64,000 nt of DNA from positions 1-64,000 of the forward strand of contig NZ_RWIN01000113.1 in the NCBI RefSeq assembly GCF_009761815.1, given 5' to 3'. The notes under the pieces were generated by a model that had not been told where the DNA came from, did not search any database, and worked only from the letters and a program-made list of their open reading frames with translations. Below, in pieces: positions 17,196 to 26,042 of the stretch; within the stretch, counting starts at the first letter, position 1; every line of letters begins with the position of its first letter. This DNA is from Pseudomonas sp. PB120. GTDB lineage: Bacteria; Pseudomonadota; Gammaproteobacteria; Pseudomonadales; Pseudomonadaceae. Made by a program: the position numbers and the translations under genes.

Positions 17196-18431
17196 ATGAA
17201 CCAAGCGTACGAACCGCTGCAACTGCACGTTCCCGAACCATCGGGTCGTCCTGGCTGCAAAACCGACTTCTCCTACCTGCGTCTGACCGACGCCGGCACG
17301 GTGCGCAAACCCGCCATCGACGTTGAACCTGCCGAAACCGCCGATCTGGCCAAGGGCCTGATTCGCGTGCTCGACGATCAGGGCAATGCCCTTGGCCCAT
17401 GGGCTGAAGGCGTGCCTGTCGAGGTCCTGCGCAAAGGCATGCGCGCCATGCTCAAGACGCGGATCTATGACAACCGCATGGTCGTCGCCCAGCGTCAGAA
17501 GAAAATGTCCTTCTACATGCAAAGCCTTGGCGAAGAAGCCATCGGCAGCGGCCAGGCCCTGGCCCTGAACGTCGATGACATGTGCTTCCCGACCTACCGC
17601 CAGCAAAGCATCCTGATGGCACGCGACGTGCCAATGGTGGACCTGATCTGCCAACTGCTGTCCAACGAGCGCGATCCGCTCAAGGGACGTCAGCTGCCGA
17701 TCATGTACTCGGTCAAGGACTACGGTTTCTTCACCATTTCCGGCAACCTGGCGACCCAATTCGTACAAGGCGTGGGCTGGGGCATGGCGTCGGCGATCAA
17801 GGGCGACACTAAAATCGCCTCGGCCTGGATCGGTGATGGCGCTACCGCCGAAGCCGACTTCCACACCGCACTCACCTTCGCACACGTTTACCGGGCGCCA
17901 GTGATTCTCAACGTCGTCAACAACCAGTGGGCCATCTCCACGTTCCAGGCGATTGCCGGTGGCGAAGCGACCACCTTCGCCGGTCGCGGCGTCGGCTGCG
18001 GGATTGCCTCCCTGCGGGTCGACGGCAACGACTTCGTCGCCGTTTATGCCGCCTCTGCCTGGGCCGCCGAACGTGCGCGCCGCAACCTCGGCCCGACCAT
18101 GATCGAATGGGTCACCTACCGCGCCGGCCCTCACTCCACCTCCGATGATCCGTCCAAATACCGTCCTGCCGACGACTGGAGCCACTTCCCGTTGGGCGAT
18201 CCGATTGCGCGCCTTAAGCAGCATCTGGTGAAAATCGGCCAGTGGTCGGAAGAGGAGCACGTCGCCGTCAGCGCCGAACTGGAAGCCGAAGTCATCGCCG
18301 CACAGAAGGAAGCCGAGCAGTACGGCACCCTCGCCGGCGGTCAGATTCCGAGCGCCGCGACCATGTTCGAAGACGTCTATAAAGAGATGCCGGAGCACTT
18401 GAAGCGCCAGCGTCAAGAGTTGGGGATCTGA
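17196..18431 (+). CDS. bkdA1: Branched-chain 2-oxoacid dehydrogenase E1 alpha subunit
   Basis: The 411-residue protein matches the usual length of Pseudomonas BkdA1. The thiamine diphosphate motif GDGATAEADFHTALTFAHVY runs to NVVNNQWA. With BkdA2 it decarboxylates the 2-oxoacids of valine, leucine and isoleucine and passes the acyl group to BkdB. I chose the ATG at 17196 (MNQAYEPLQLHV); the same frame stays open upstream to 16758 only because it runs across the bkdR coding region. The stop is one base before the bkdA2 start. Confidence 0.96.
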   Translation: MNQAYEPLQLHVPEPSGRPGCKTDFSYLRLTDAGTVRKPAIDVEPAETADLAKGLIRVLDDQGNALGPWAEGVPVEVLRKGMRAMLKTRIYDNRMVVAQRQKKMSFYMQSLGEEAIGSGQALALNVDDMCFPTYRQQSILMARDVPMVDLICQLLSNERDPLKGRQLPIMYSVKDYGFFTISGNLATQFVQGVGWGMASAIKGDTKIASAWIGDGATAEADFHTALTFAHVYRAPVILNVVNNQWAISTFQAIAGGEATTFAGRGVGCGIASLRVDGNDFVAVYAASAWAAERARRNLGPTMIEWVTYRAGPHSTSDDPSKYRPADDWSHFPLGDPIARLKQHLVKIGQWSEEEHVAVSAELEAEVIAAQKEAEQYGTLAGGQIPSAATMFEDVYKEMPEHLKRQRQELGI

Positions 18432-18432
18432 C

Positions 18433-19491
18433 ATGAACGACCACAACAATAATATCGAGCTGGAAACCGCCATGACCACGACCACCATGACCATGATCCA
18501 GGCCCTGCGCTCGGCCATGGATGTGATGCTTGAGCGTGACGACAATGTCGTGGTGTTCGGCCAGGACGTCGGCTACTTCGGCGGCGTGTTCCGCTGCACC
18601 GAAGGCCTGCAGACCAAATACGGCACCTCCCGGGTGTTCGACGCGCCGATCTCCGAAAGCGGCATCGTCGGCGTTGCCGTCGGCATGGGCGCCTATGGCC
18701 TGCGGCCGGTGGCTGAAATCCAGTTCGCCGACTACGTCTACCCGGCGTCGGACCAGATCATTTCCGAAGCCGCCCGCCTGCGTTATCGCTCGGCCGGCGA
18801 GTTCACCGCACCGATGACCCTGCGCATGCCTTGCGGCGGTGGCATCTACGGCGGCCAGACCCACAGCCAGAGTATCGAGGCGATGTTCACCCAGGTCTGC
18901 GGCCTGCGTACCGTCATGCCCTCCAACCCTTACGACGCCAAAGGTTTGCTGATCGCCTCCATCGAAAACGATGACCCGGTGATCTTCCTTGAGCCAAAAC
19001 GCCTGTACAACGGCCCGTTCGACGGCCACCACGATCGCCCGGTAACCCCGTGGTCGAAACACCCGGCCGCCCAAGTCCCGGACGGTTACTACACCGTGCC
19101 GCTCGACGTCGCCGCCATTACCCGTCCGGGCAAGGACGTGACCATCCTGACCTACGGTACCACCGTATATGTGTCGCAAGTGGCCGCCGAAGAAACCGGC
19201 ATCGACGCTGAAGTCATCGACCTGCGCAGCCTGTGGCCGCTGGACCTGGAGACCATCGTCAAGTCGGTGAAGAAGACCGGCCGCTGCGTGGTCGTCCACG
19301 AAGCGACCCGCACCTGCGGTTTCGGCGCCGAACTGGTCGCCCTGGTGCAAGAACACTGCTTCCACTACCTCGAAGCGCCTATCGAGCGCGTAACCGGTTG
19401 GGACACGCCCTACCCGCACGCACAAGAGTGGGCGTATTTCCCTGGCCCGTCCCGAGTGGGCGCGGCTTTGCATCGGGTCATGGAGGTCTGA
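18433..19491 (+). CDS. bkdA2: Branched-chain 2-oxoacid dehydrogenase E1 beta subunit
   Basis: The 352-residue transketolase-like protein has GQDVGYFGGVFRCTEGL, FDAPISESGIVGVAVGMG and IQFADYVYPASDQI, matching Pseudomonas BkdA2 closely. It forms the alpha2beta2 E1 with BkdA1. The ATG at 18433 overlaps the ribosome entry region at the end of bkdA1, and its own stop (TGA) abuts the bkdB ATG, so the four genes form a tight operon. Confidence 0.96.
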   Translation: MNDHNNNIELETAMTTTTMTMIQALRSAMDVMLERDDNVVVFGQDVGYFGGVFRCTEGLQTKYGTSRVFDAPISESGIVGVAVGMGAYGLRPVAEIQFADYVYPASDQIISEAARLRYRSAGEFTAPMTLRMPCGGGIYGGQTHSQSIEAMFTQVCGLRTVMPSNPYDAKGLLIASIENDDPVIFLEPKRLYNGPFDGHHDRPVTPWSKHPAAQVPDGYYTVPLDVAAITRPGKDVTILTYGTTVYVSQVAAEETGIDAEVIDLRSLWPLDLETIVKSVKKTGRCVVVHEATRTCGFGAELVALVQEHCFHYLEAPIERVTGWDTPYPHAQEWAYFPGPSRVGAALHRVMEV

Positions 19492-20775
19492 ATGGGCACG
19501 CACGTGATTAAAATGCCGGACATTGGTGAAGGCATTGCAGAAGTTGAACTGTCGGTGTGGCACGTCAAGGTTGGCGACATGGTCGTCGAAGATCAGGTGC
19601 TCGCCGATGTCATGACGGACAAGGCGATGGTGGACATCCCTTCTCCCGTCCACGGCAAAGTGATTGCCCTGGGCGGCGTGCCCGGCGAAGTCATGGCCGT
19701 GGGCAGCATCCTGATCAGCATTGAAGTCGAAGGCGCAGGCAACGTTAAAGAGTCGGCCCAGCCGGCGGCTGCCGCTGCCGTGAAAGAGGCACCGGTTGCG
19801 CCAGCGAAAGTGGCAGCCGTTGAGCAAAGCAAACCGGCTGCGGCCCCTCGCCCGGCTGCCGTTTGCCAGGGTCCGATGGTGGCTCGCGAGGCCGATGAGC
19901 GCCCGCTGGCCTCCCCGGCCGTGCGCAAACATGCGCTGGACCTCGGTATCCAGTTGCGTCTGGTGCGCGGCACCGGCCCTGCCGGTCGTGTCTTGCACGA
20001 AGACCTCGACACTTATCTGGCCCAGGGTCAGTCGAATGCGTCGACCGCTACCGCCGCTTACGCCCAGCGTCTCGACGAAGAGCAAATCCCGGTGATCGGC
20101 ATGCGCCGCAAGATTGCCCAGCGCATGCAGGACGCTACTCAACGTGCCGCTCATTTCAGTTATGTCGAAGAAATCGACGTCACGGCGGTGGAAGAGCTGC
20201 GTGCGCACCTGAACGAAAAACACGGTGCTACCCGCGGCAAGCTGACCTTGCTGCCGTTCCTGGTCCGCGCCCTGGTCGTCGCCCTGCGCGACTTCCCGCA
20301 GATCAACGCCCGTTACGACGACGAAGCCCAGGTCATCACCCGCCTCGGCGCCGTACACGTCGGCATCGCCACCCAGGCCGACATCGGGTTGATGGTGCCG
20401 GTGGTGCGGCACGCCGAAGCCCGCAGCCTGTGGGATAGCGCTTCCGAAATCTCACGCCTGGCCACCGCCGCGCGCAATGGCAAGGCCAGTCGCGATGAGC
20501 TGTCCGGCTCCAGCATCACCCTGACCAGCCTCGGCGCCTTGGGCGGAATCGTCAGCACGCCGGTACTGAACCTGCCGGAAGTGGCGATCGTCGGCGTCAA
20601 CAAAATCGTCGAACGCCCGATGGTCGTCAAAGGCCAGATCGTGATTCGCAAGATGATGAACCTCTCCAGCTCCTTCGATCACCGCGTGGTCGATGGCATG
20701 GACGCGGCGCAATTCATCCAGGCTGTACGTGGCCTGATCGAACAACCCGCCACGCTGTTCATGGACTCTTTTTAA
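19492..20775 (+). CDS. bkdB: Branched-chain 2-oxoacid dehydrogenase E2 (dihydrolipoyl transacylase)
   Basis: The 427-residue protein has an N-terminal lipoyl domain with the lipoylated Lys44 in MTDKAMVD, an Ala/Pro-rich linker (about 85-125), a peripheral subunit-binding domain (SPAVRKHALDLGIQLR...GTGPAGRV) and a C-terminal transacylase domain with His397 in FDHRVVDG. It transfers the acyl group from E1 to CoA and forms the core of the complex. The start codon follows the bkdA2 stop directly. Confidence 0.96.
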   Translation: MGTHVIKMPDIGEGIAEVELSVWHVKVGDMVVEDQVLADVMTDKAMVDIPSPVHGKVIALGGVPGEVMAVGSILISIEVEGAGNVKESAQPAAAAAVKEAPVAPAKVAAVEQSKPAAAPRPAAVCQGPMVAREADERPLASPAVRKHALDLGIQLRLVRGTGPAGRVLHEDLDTYLAQGQSNASTATAAYAQRLDEEQIPVIGMRRKIAQRMQDATQRAAHFSYVEEIDVTAVEELRAHLNEKHGATRGKLTLLPFLVRALVVALRDFPQINARYDDEAQVITRLGAVHVGIATQADIGLMVPVVRHAEARSLWDSASEISRLATAARNGKASRDELSGSSITLTSLGALGGIVSTPVLNLPEVAIVGVNKIVERPMVVKGQIVIRKMMNLSSSFDHRVVDGMDAAQFIQAVRGLIEQPATLFMDSF

Positions 20776-20786
20776 CTGGAGCAGAC

Positions 20787-22169
20787 ATGCAAACTTTGAA
20801 CACCACGCTGCTGATCATCGGTGGCGGCCCCGGCGGTTACGTGACGGCGATCCGTGCCGGCCAACTGGGCATTCCGACCATTCTGGTGGAAGGCGAATCC
20901 CTGGGCGGTACCTGCCTGAACATCGGCTGCATTCCATCGAAAGCGCTGATCCACGTCGCTGAACAGTTTCACCAGACACAGCACCACAGCCAACACTCGG
21001 CGTTGGGCATCAGCGTATCGGCACCGACCCTCGACATCCGCAAGAGCGTTGAATGGAAGGACGGCATCGTTGATCGCCTGACCACCGGCGTTTCGGCACT
21101 GCTGAAAAAGCACAAGATCCAGGTCATACAAGGCTGGGCGAAGGTGATCGACGGTAAAACCGTCGAAGTCGGTGACACACGCATTCAGTGCGAGCACCTG
21201 GTGCTGGCCACCGGATCGAAAAGCGTAAACCTGCCGATGCTGCCGATCGGCGGGCCGGTCATTTCCTCCACCGAAGCGCTGGCGCCGACGTCCGTGCCAA
21301 AACGGCTGATCGTGGTCGGTGGCGGTTACATCGGGCTGGAACTGGGGATCGCCTATCGCAAGCTGGGCGCTGACGTCAGCGTGGTCGAGGCTCAGGATCG
21401 CATCCTGCCGGCTTACGATGCCGAACTGACTCAGCCGGTGCATGACGAACTGAAAAAGCTCGGGATAAAGCTTTACTTGAAACACAGCGTTCAAGGCTTT
21501 GATTCTCATAGCAATACACTTCAGGTTCTGGCGCCTGGCGGCGACACCTTGAACCTGGAAACCGATCAGGTGCTGGTGGCGGTTGGCCGTAAACCCAATA
21601 CCCAGGGCTTCAACCTCGAAGCGTTGAAACTGGACATGAACGGCTCGGCGATCAAGATCGACAACCGTTGCCAGACCAGCATGCGCAACGTCTATGCCAT
21701 CGGCGACCTGAGCGGCGAACCGATGCTCGCGCACCGGGCCATGGCTCAGGGCGAGATGGTGGCCGAGCTGATCAGCGGCAAGTCCCGCGAATTCAACCCG
21801 ACCGCTATTGCAGCCGTGTGCTTCACCGACCCGGAACTGGTGGTGGTCGGCAAGACCCCGGACGACGTCAAAGCGGCGGGCCTGGACTGCATCGTGTCGA
21901 GCTTTCCGTTTGCAGCCAATGGCCGGGCGATGACCCTGGAGTCGAAAAGCGGCTTCGTACGGGTGGTCGCTCGTCGGGACAATCATGTGATTGTCGGCTG
22001 GCAGGCGGTTGGCGTGGGTGTCTCGGAGTTGTCGACGGCGTTTGGCCAGAGCCTGGAAATGGGCGCCCGGCTGGAAGACATCGCCGGCACCATCCATGCG
22101 CACCCGACGCTCGGCGAGGCCGTGCAGGAAGCCGCGCTGCGCGCCTTTGGCCACGCATTGCATCTGTGA
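20787..22169 (+). CDS. lpdV: Dihydrolipoyl dehydrogenase LPD-Val (E3)
   Basis: The 460-residue flavoprotein begins with the FAD loop GGGPGGYVTA, has the redox-active disulfide Cys43/Cys48 (GGTCLNIGCIPSK), an NAD loop GGGYIGLELG, and the C-terminal dimer histidine motif HAHPTLGEA. It reoxidises the lipoyl group on BkdB. This is the Bkd-specific E3 known in Pseudomonas. GGAG lies upstream of the ATG at 20787, 11 bases after bkdB. It is the last gene of the operon. Confidence 0.96.
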   Translation: MQTLNTTLLIIGGGPGGYVTAIRAGQLGIPTILVEGESLGGTCLNIGCIPSKALIHVAEQFHQTQHHSQHSALGISVSAPTLDIRKSVEWKDGIVDRLTTGVSALLKKHKIQVIQGWAKVIDGKTVEVGDTRIQCEHLVLATGSKSVNLPMLPIGGPVISSTEALAPTSVPKRLIVVGGGYIGLELGIAYRKLGADVSVVEAQDRILPAYDAELTQPVHDELKKLGIKLYLKHSVQGFDSHSNTLQVLAPGGDTLNLETDQVLVAVGRKPNTQGFNLEALKLDMNGSAIKIDNRCQTSMRNVYAIGDLSGEPMLAHRAMAQGEMVAELISGKSREFNPTAIAAVCFTDPELVVVGKTPDDVKAAGLDCIVSSFPFAANGRAMTLESKSGFVRVVARRDNHVIVGWQAVGVGVSELSTAFGQSLEMGARLEDIAGTIHAHPTLGEAVQEAALRAFGHALHL

Positions 22170-22189
22170 TTCAGCACGATTGATGACGG

Positions 22190-22420
22190 CAGGGATGGCC
22201 CCATCGCCAGCAGGCTGGCTCCCACAGTTGGAATGCATTCTCCTGTAGGAGCCAGCCTGCTGGCGATTTCTTGAGACCAACTCGATTTATCTGCCCGTCA
22301 TCCGATAGTCCGGGGGCAGGCGGGCTCCCACAGTTGGAATGCATTTCCCTGTGGGAGCCAGCCTGCTGGCGATTTCTTGAGACCAACTCTATTTATCTGC
22401 CCGTCATCCGATAGTCCGGG
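22190..22420. repeat. REP pair with a 106-bp tandem duplication
   Basis: A REP pair (CATCGCCAGCAGGCTGGCTCCC...GAGCCAGCCTGCTGGCGAT) is followed by a partial second copy. The segment from GGCTCCCACAGTTGG at 22217 through GATAGTCCGGG recurs from 22323 to 22420 with only a few substitutions, period 106 bp. The duplicated unit includes non-REP flank (TTGAGACCAACTC, CCGTCATCCGATAG). The 349-bp lpdV-ilvE space contains nothing else apparent apart from the ilvE leader. Confidence 0.9.
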
Positions 22421-22518
22421 CTGCGAAACAGGCCCGGAATGAAGTATTGTTGTCCCCATCCAGAAAAACGTCAGAAGCCTTGAACCGTTTCGGCGGTTGT
22501 TAAGTGATAGAGGGTGTC

Positions 22519-23538
22519 ATGGGTAACGAAAGCATCAATTGGGACAAGTTGGGTTTTGACTACATCAAGACAGACAAACGCTATCTGTCGCACTGGAAAA
22601 ATGGCGAGTGGGACGCGGGCACCCTGACCGAAGACAATGTGCTGCACATCAGCGAAGGCTCCACTGCCCTTCACTATGGCCAGCAATGCTTCGAGGGCCT
22701 GAAGGCCTATCGTTGCAAGGACGGCTCGATCAACCTGTTCCGTCCGGATCAGAACGCCGCACGCATGCAACGCAGCTGCGCTCGCCTGCTGATGCCACAG
22801 GTGTCCACCGAGCAGTTCGTCGAAGCCTGCAAGGAAGTGGTTCGTGCCAACGAGCGTTTCATCCCGCCTTACGGCACCGGCGGCGCGCTGTACCTGCGCC
22901 CGTTCGTGATCGGCGTGGGTGACAACATCGGCGTGCGTACCGCTCCCGAGTTCATCTTCTCGATCTTCTGCATCCCGGTCGGCGCTTACTTCAAAGGTGG
23001 CCTGACCCCGCACAACTTCCTGATCTCCAGCTACGACCGCGCAGCCCCACAAGGCACCGGTGCAGCCAAGGTCGGTGGCAACTACGCCGCCAGCCTGATG
23101 CCAGGTTCCCAGGCCAAGAAAGCGCACTTCGCCGACGCCATCTACCTGGACCCGATGACCCACACCAAGATCGAAGAAGTCGGTTCGGCCAACTTCTTCG
23201 GGATCACCCACGACAACAAGTTCGTCACCCCGAACTCGCCGTCGGTGCTGCCGGGTATCACCCGTCTGTCGTTGATCGAACTGGCTAAATCGCGTCTGGG
23301 TCTGGAAGTGGTTGAAGGTGACGTGTTGATCGACAAGCTGTCGGACTTCAAGGAAGCCGGCGCTTGCGGTACCGCTGCCGTGATCACCCCGATCGGCGGC
23401 ATCAGCTACAACGACCACCTGCACGTGTTCCACAGCGAAACCGAAGTCGGCCCGGTCACCCAGAAGCTCTACAAAGAGCTGACCGGTGTGCAGACCGGCG
23501 ACGTCGAATCCCCAGCGGGCTGGATCGTCAAGGTGTGA
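22519..23538 (+). CDS. ilvE: Branched-chain amino acid aminotransferase
   Basis: The 339-residue class IV PLP aminotransferase shows HYGQQCFEGLKAYR, YLRPFVIGVGDNIGV, KVGGNYAAS with the PLP-contact region and GSANFFGI. It interconverts valine, leucine and isoleucine with their 2-oxoacids, the substrates of the adjacent Bkd complex. I chose the ATG at 22519 after AGAGG; a GTG at 22504 is in frame but adds non-family residues. It has its own spacing from lpdV and ends in a strong terminator. Confidence 0.95.
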   Translation: MGNESINWDKLGFDYIKTDKRYLSHWKNGEWDAGTLTEDNVLHISEGSTALHYGQQCFEGLKAYRCKDGSINLFRPDQNAARMQRSCARLLMPQVSTEQFVEACKEVVRANERFIPPYGTGGALYLRPFVIGVGDNIGVRTAPEFIFSIFCIPVGAYFKGGLTPHNFLISSYDRAAPQGTGAAKVGGNYAASLMPGSQAKKAHFADAIYLDPMTHTKIEEVGSANFFGITHDNKFVTPNSPSVLPGITRLSLIELAKSRLGLEVVEGDVLIDKLSDFKEAGACGTAAVITPIGGISYNDHLHVFHSETEVGPVTQKLYKELTGVQTGDVESPAGWIVKV

Positions 23539-23558
23539 CCTGACACTCGTGGCATCGA

Positions 23559-23593
23559 AGCCCTCCATCGCACTGGCGATGGGGGGCTTTTTT
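23559..23593 (+). terminator. Rho-independent terminator after ilvE
   Basis: AGCCCTCCATCGC (23559-23571) pairs with GCGATGGGGGGCT (23576-23588) around an ACTG loop and leads into six T residues. The convergent repair gene ends inside the T-run, at 23592. Confidence 0.92.
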
Positions 23594-24434
23594 ATGCGCC
23601 CGTGCCTCGTTCGTCCGCACCCGACATGATCCGCTTGCCTCCCCTGCCCTTGATGCCACTGGCCTGTCCGTCCTGCTGCTTGCCGGTACGTGCCTGGGTG
23701 ATCAACCCGGGAATCAACGCACCCTCTGGCAGGTTCTTCCAGAACCGCGCCGGCAGGTGTCCTTGCATGACTTTCGGGTTCAGACGAGCCGGGTTGAAGG
23801 TGTGACTGTAGTACGTCAACCACATCGTGCCGTGCGGGTCGTCGGCGTTCTGCGCCAGTTGTTGCCATTCAACCGGACAGCGGCGTTGATGAATCAGCTG
23901 CTCGCCATCGTAGTAAACCCCGTCCCGTGGCGTCGCGATCATCCAGCGATGACGGCCCATGCGCCCGATGAAGTGCTCGCTGGCCCGGTGCAGGATGTCG
24001 TGCGCCGGTTCGTGCCACGCGACGTACTGCGGCCCTTCTTCCTGCGGCGTTGCAACGAAGCGGACAAATGCATGCAGATGATGAGATTCACGCTGTATCT
24101 GTTTGATTCTTCTTTGAAATTCACTGCCAAGCTTGTCACCCGCCAGCATCGCCGTGCGATCACCATGGCTGACGCGCCACAGCACTTCGTACAGCAGGCT
24201 CCAGCGCTGGTCACCGCGATAACACGCGGCACGCTCAAGGGTATCCAGCAGCGTTCGCGGAATGCGCGCCTGAAACGGACCCTGTGTGTCCGGCAGCCCC
24301 TCGTCGCTGGCAAACAGGTCTGCCACCCCTTCATTGGCCCAACTGACCAGGCTCGGGTCCACCTCATGGCTGAGCAGCCAACGGGCTTGCTGTCGCCACG
24401 TGTCGAACAGGTCGTCGCAATCGAGGGTGATCAT
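23592..24434 (-). CDS. TIGR03915 family (DUF4130) putative DNA repair protein
   Basis: The 280-residue protein matches the DUF4130 partner that typically follows the TIGR03916 radical SAM protein; the FVRFVATPQEEGPQYVAWHEPAHDILHRASEHFIGRMG segment region is characteristic (positions about 140-180). In some bacteria this domain is fused to a uracil-DNA-glycosylase-like domain; here it is not. Exact chemistry is unknown. Its ATG at 24434 overlaps the radical SAM stop codon by ATGA, so the two are translationally coupled and share SOS control. Confidence 0.85.
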   Translation of the reverse strand: MITLDCDDLFDTWRQQARWLLSHEVDPSLVSWANEGVADLFASDEGLPDTQGPFQARIPRTLLDTLERAACYRGDQRWSLLYEVLWRVSHGDRTAMLAGDKLGSEFQRRIKQIQRESHHLHAFVRFVATPQEEGPQYVAWHEPAHDILHRASEHFIGRMGRHRWMIATPRDGVYYDGEQLIHQRRCPVEWQQLAQNADDPHGTMWLTYYSHTFNPARLNPKVMQGHLPARFWKNLPEGALIPGLITQARTGKQQDGQASGIKGRGGKRIMSGADERGTGA

Positions 24435-25651
24435 CCCCACAACCCCATTTGCTGCGGTTGCGGGCGGTCGCGTAACTGCTGGTACAACAGCTGACTGGTG
24501 ACCTCCGCCTGCTGCGGGTGGTAATCACTGGTGATGAAAAACGGCTTGGCCTTGGCCAGCACGCAGCGCATTCGGGCCAGGTCTTCATAGCGGATACGGC
24601 GCTGTTGGCGCAATTCCACCAGGCGCTCGGTGGTGCGAAGGCCGATGCCGGGAATCCGCGAGATCAACGACGCCTCGGCGCGGTTGAGGTCCAGCGGAAA
24701 CACTTCTCGATGCTCCAGGGCCCAGGCCAGTTTCGGGTCGATGTCGAGCGCCAAGTGCCCCGGCCCCTTGAACAGTTCCCCGGCGGTAAAGCCGTAGCTA
24801 CGCAACAGAAAATCGGCCTGGTACAAGCGGTGTTCGCGCATCAGCGGCGGTGCCGCCAGGGGTACGCTTTTCGGGCTGTTGGGGATCGGGCTGAACGCCG
24901 AGTAGTAAACGCGGCGCAATCGATAGTTGCCGTACAGCGCCTGAGCACTGTGGAGAATGGTGCTGTCGTCGGTGTCATCGGCGCCCACGATCATTTGCGT
25001 GCTCTGCCCGGCCGGGGCGAACTTTGGCGCTCGGGGTTCGTTGAGGGCGGTCTGCTCGCCGGTGTAGATGGTCTGCATGGCTTGCTTGATCGAGCCCAGT
25101 TGTTTTTCAGGGGCCAGGGTTTGCAGGCTGGCGTCGGTGGGCAGTTCGATGTTGACGCTCAACCGATCGGCATAGCGCCCGGCTTCTTCGATCAGCGCCG
25201 GGTCGGCTTCAGGAATGGTCTTGAGATGGATGTACCCGCGAAACTCATGGTCTTCACGCAGCAATTTGGCGACACGGATCAACTGCTCCATGGTGTAGTC
25301 CGCCGAGCGAATGATCCCCGAGCTGAGAAACAGTCCGCTGACGCAATTGCGCCGGTAGAAATCTAGGGTCAGCGTCACCACTTCTTCCGGCGTGAAGCGC
25401 GCGCGGGGCACGTCACTGGAGCGACGGTTGACGCAATACTGGCAATCGTAGAGACAGAAGTTGGTCAGCAGGATCTTCAGCAACGACACACAGCGCCCGT
25501 CCGGCGTATAGCTGTGGCAGATGCCCATGCCGTCGGTCGAGCCCAGCCCGCGCTTGCCCTCGGAGCTGCGCTTCGGCGCGCCGCTGCTGGCGCAGGACGC
25601 GTCGTACTTGGCGGCGTCGGCGAGAATGCTGAGCTTGTCGATGAGTTCCAT
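24431..25651 (-). CDS. Putative DNA modification/repair radical SAM protein (TIGR03916)
   Basis: The 406-residue protein has the radical SAM cluster Cys66-x3-Cys70-x2-Cys73 (FCLYDCQYCVNR) in the N-terminal half and a helix-hairpin-helix DNA-binding motif (SRIPGIGLRTTERLVELR) near the C-terminus. Family naming is DNA modification/repair; no reaction is established. I chose the ATG at 25651 because upstream residues to 25705 come from the promoter. A consensus LexA box lies 16 bp upstream. The pair with the DUF4130 gene forms an SOS operon. Confidence 0.9.
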   Translation of the reverse strand: MELIDKLSILADAAKYDASCASSGAPKRSSEGKRGLGSTDGMGICHSYTPDGRCVSLLKILLTNFCLYDCQYCVNRRSSDVPRARFTPEEVVTLTLDFYRRNCVSGLFLSSGIIRSADYTMEQLIRVAKLLREDHEFRGYIHLKTIPEADPALIEEAGRYADRLSVNIELPTDASLQTLAPEKQLGSIKQAMQTIYTGEQTALNEPRAPKFAPAGQSTQMIVGADDTDDSTILHSAQALYGNYRLRRVYYSAFSPIPNSPKSVPLAAPPLMREHRLYQADFLLRSYGFTAGELFKGPGHLALDIDPKLAWALEHREVFPLDLNRAEASLISRIPGIGLRTTERLVELRQQRRIRYEDLARMRCVLAKAKPFFITSDYHPQQAEVTSQLLYQQLRDRPQPQQMGLWG

Positions 25652-25666
25652 GGGGCACGCCTTATA

Positions 25667-25682
25667 CTGTGTGGATATACAG
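25667..25682 (-). promoter_or_regulatory. LexA (SOS) box
   Basis: CTGTGTGGATATACAG matches the CTGT-N8-ACAG LexA consensus in both half-sites. It lies just upstream of the radical SAM start codon, next to TATACT/TATAAG sequences suitable as -10 elements, so LexA would block this promoter until DNA damage. Confidence 0.88.
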
Positions 25683-26042
25683 TATAGAGACAACGACTCA
25701 GACACAAGCCATCAACACGCCGGTGATCGGATTCAGAAAAGGGCTCGCGCCCGCCATGCAAGGTCTCCCCCTCTCGAACCGTTAAATGCTAATTACTGAT
25801 TACCATCTGTTTTTATATGCATATTTTTAATAATTAGCTTAGATCGAACCGGTATTTCCAAGTCTCTGCTTAGATCTTTAAGGTAACCCTACCGCCGGCC
25901 CAATGCCGATCCGGTTGATCGAGACGAGCACACGCCGCTCACGCCCCCACTCATTCCGCGTCAAAACGCCCAAGCGGCGCACGGAGCTCAATCGGCCCGC
26001 TGCTGCCTGGCGCGTGCGAACAATTTGAACAATGGCCTCTCC
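25683..26042. other. 360-bp divergent intergenic region
   Basis: No gene is apparent. An A+T-rich stretch at 25784-25850 contains GCTAATTA (25788-25795) and its inverse TAATTAGC (25831-25838), probably the regulatory region of the TonB receptor operon. The rest is GC-rich leader without a clear hairpin. Confidence 0.55.

Noticed and set aside
18292..20412. Minus-strand open frame of 706 codons across the bkd genes
   Set aside because: It lies opposite bkdA2 and bkdB, has shadow-like composition and no ribosome site; the bkd genes are certain.
22190..22420. CRISPR-like direct repeats
   Set aside because: Only two copies with a 106-bp period are present, and the unit contains REP palindromes and no unique spacers.
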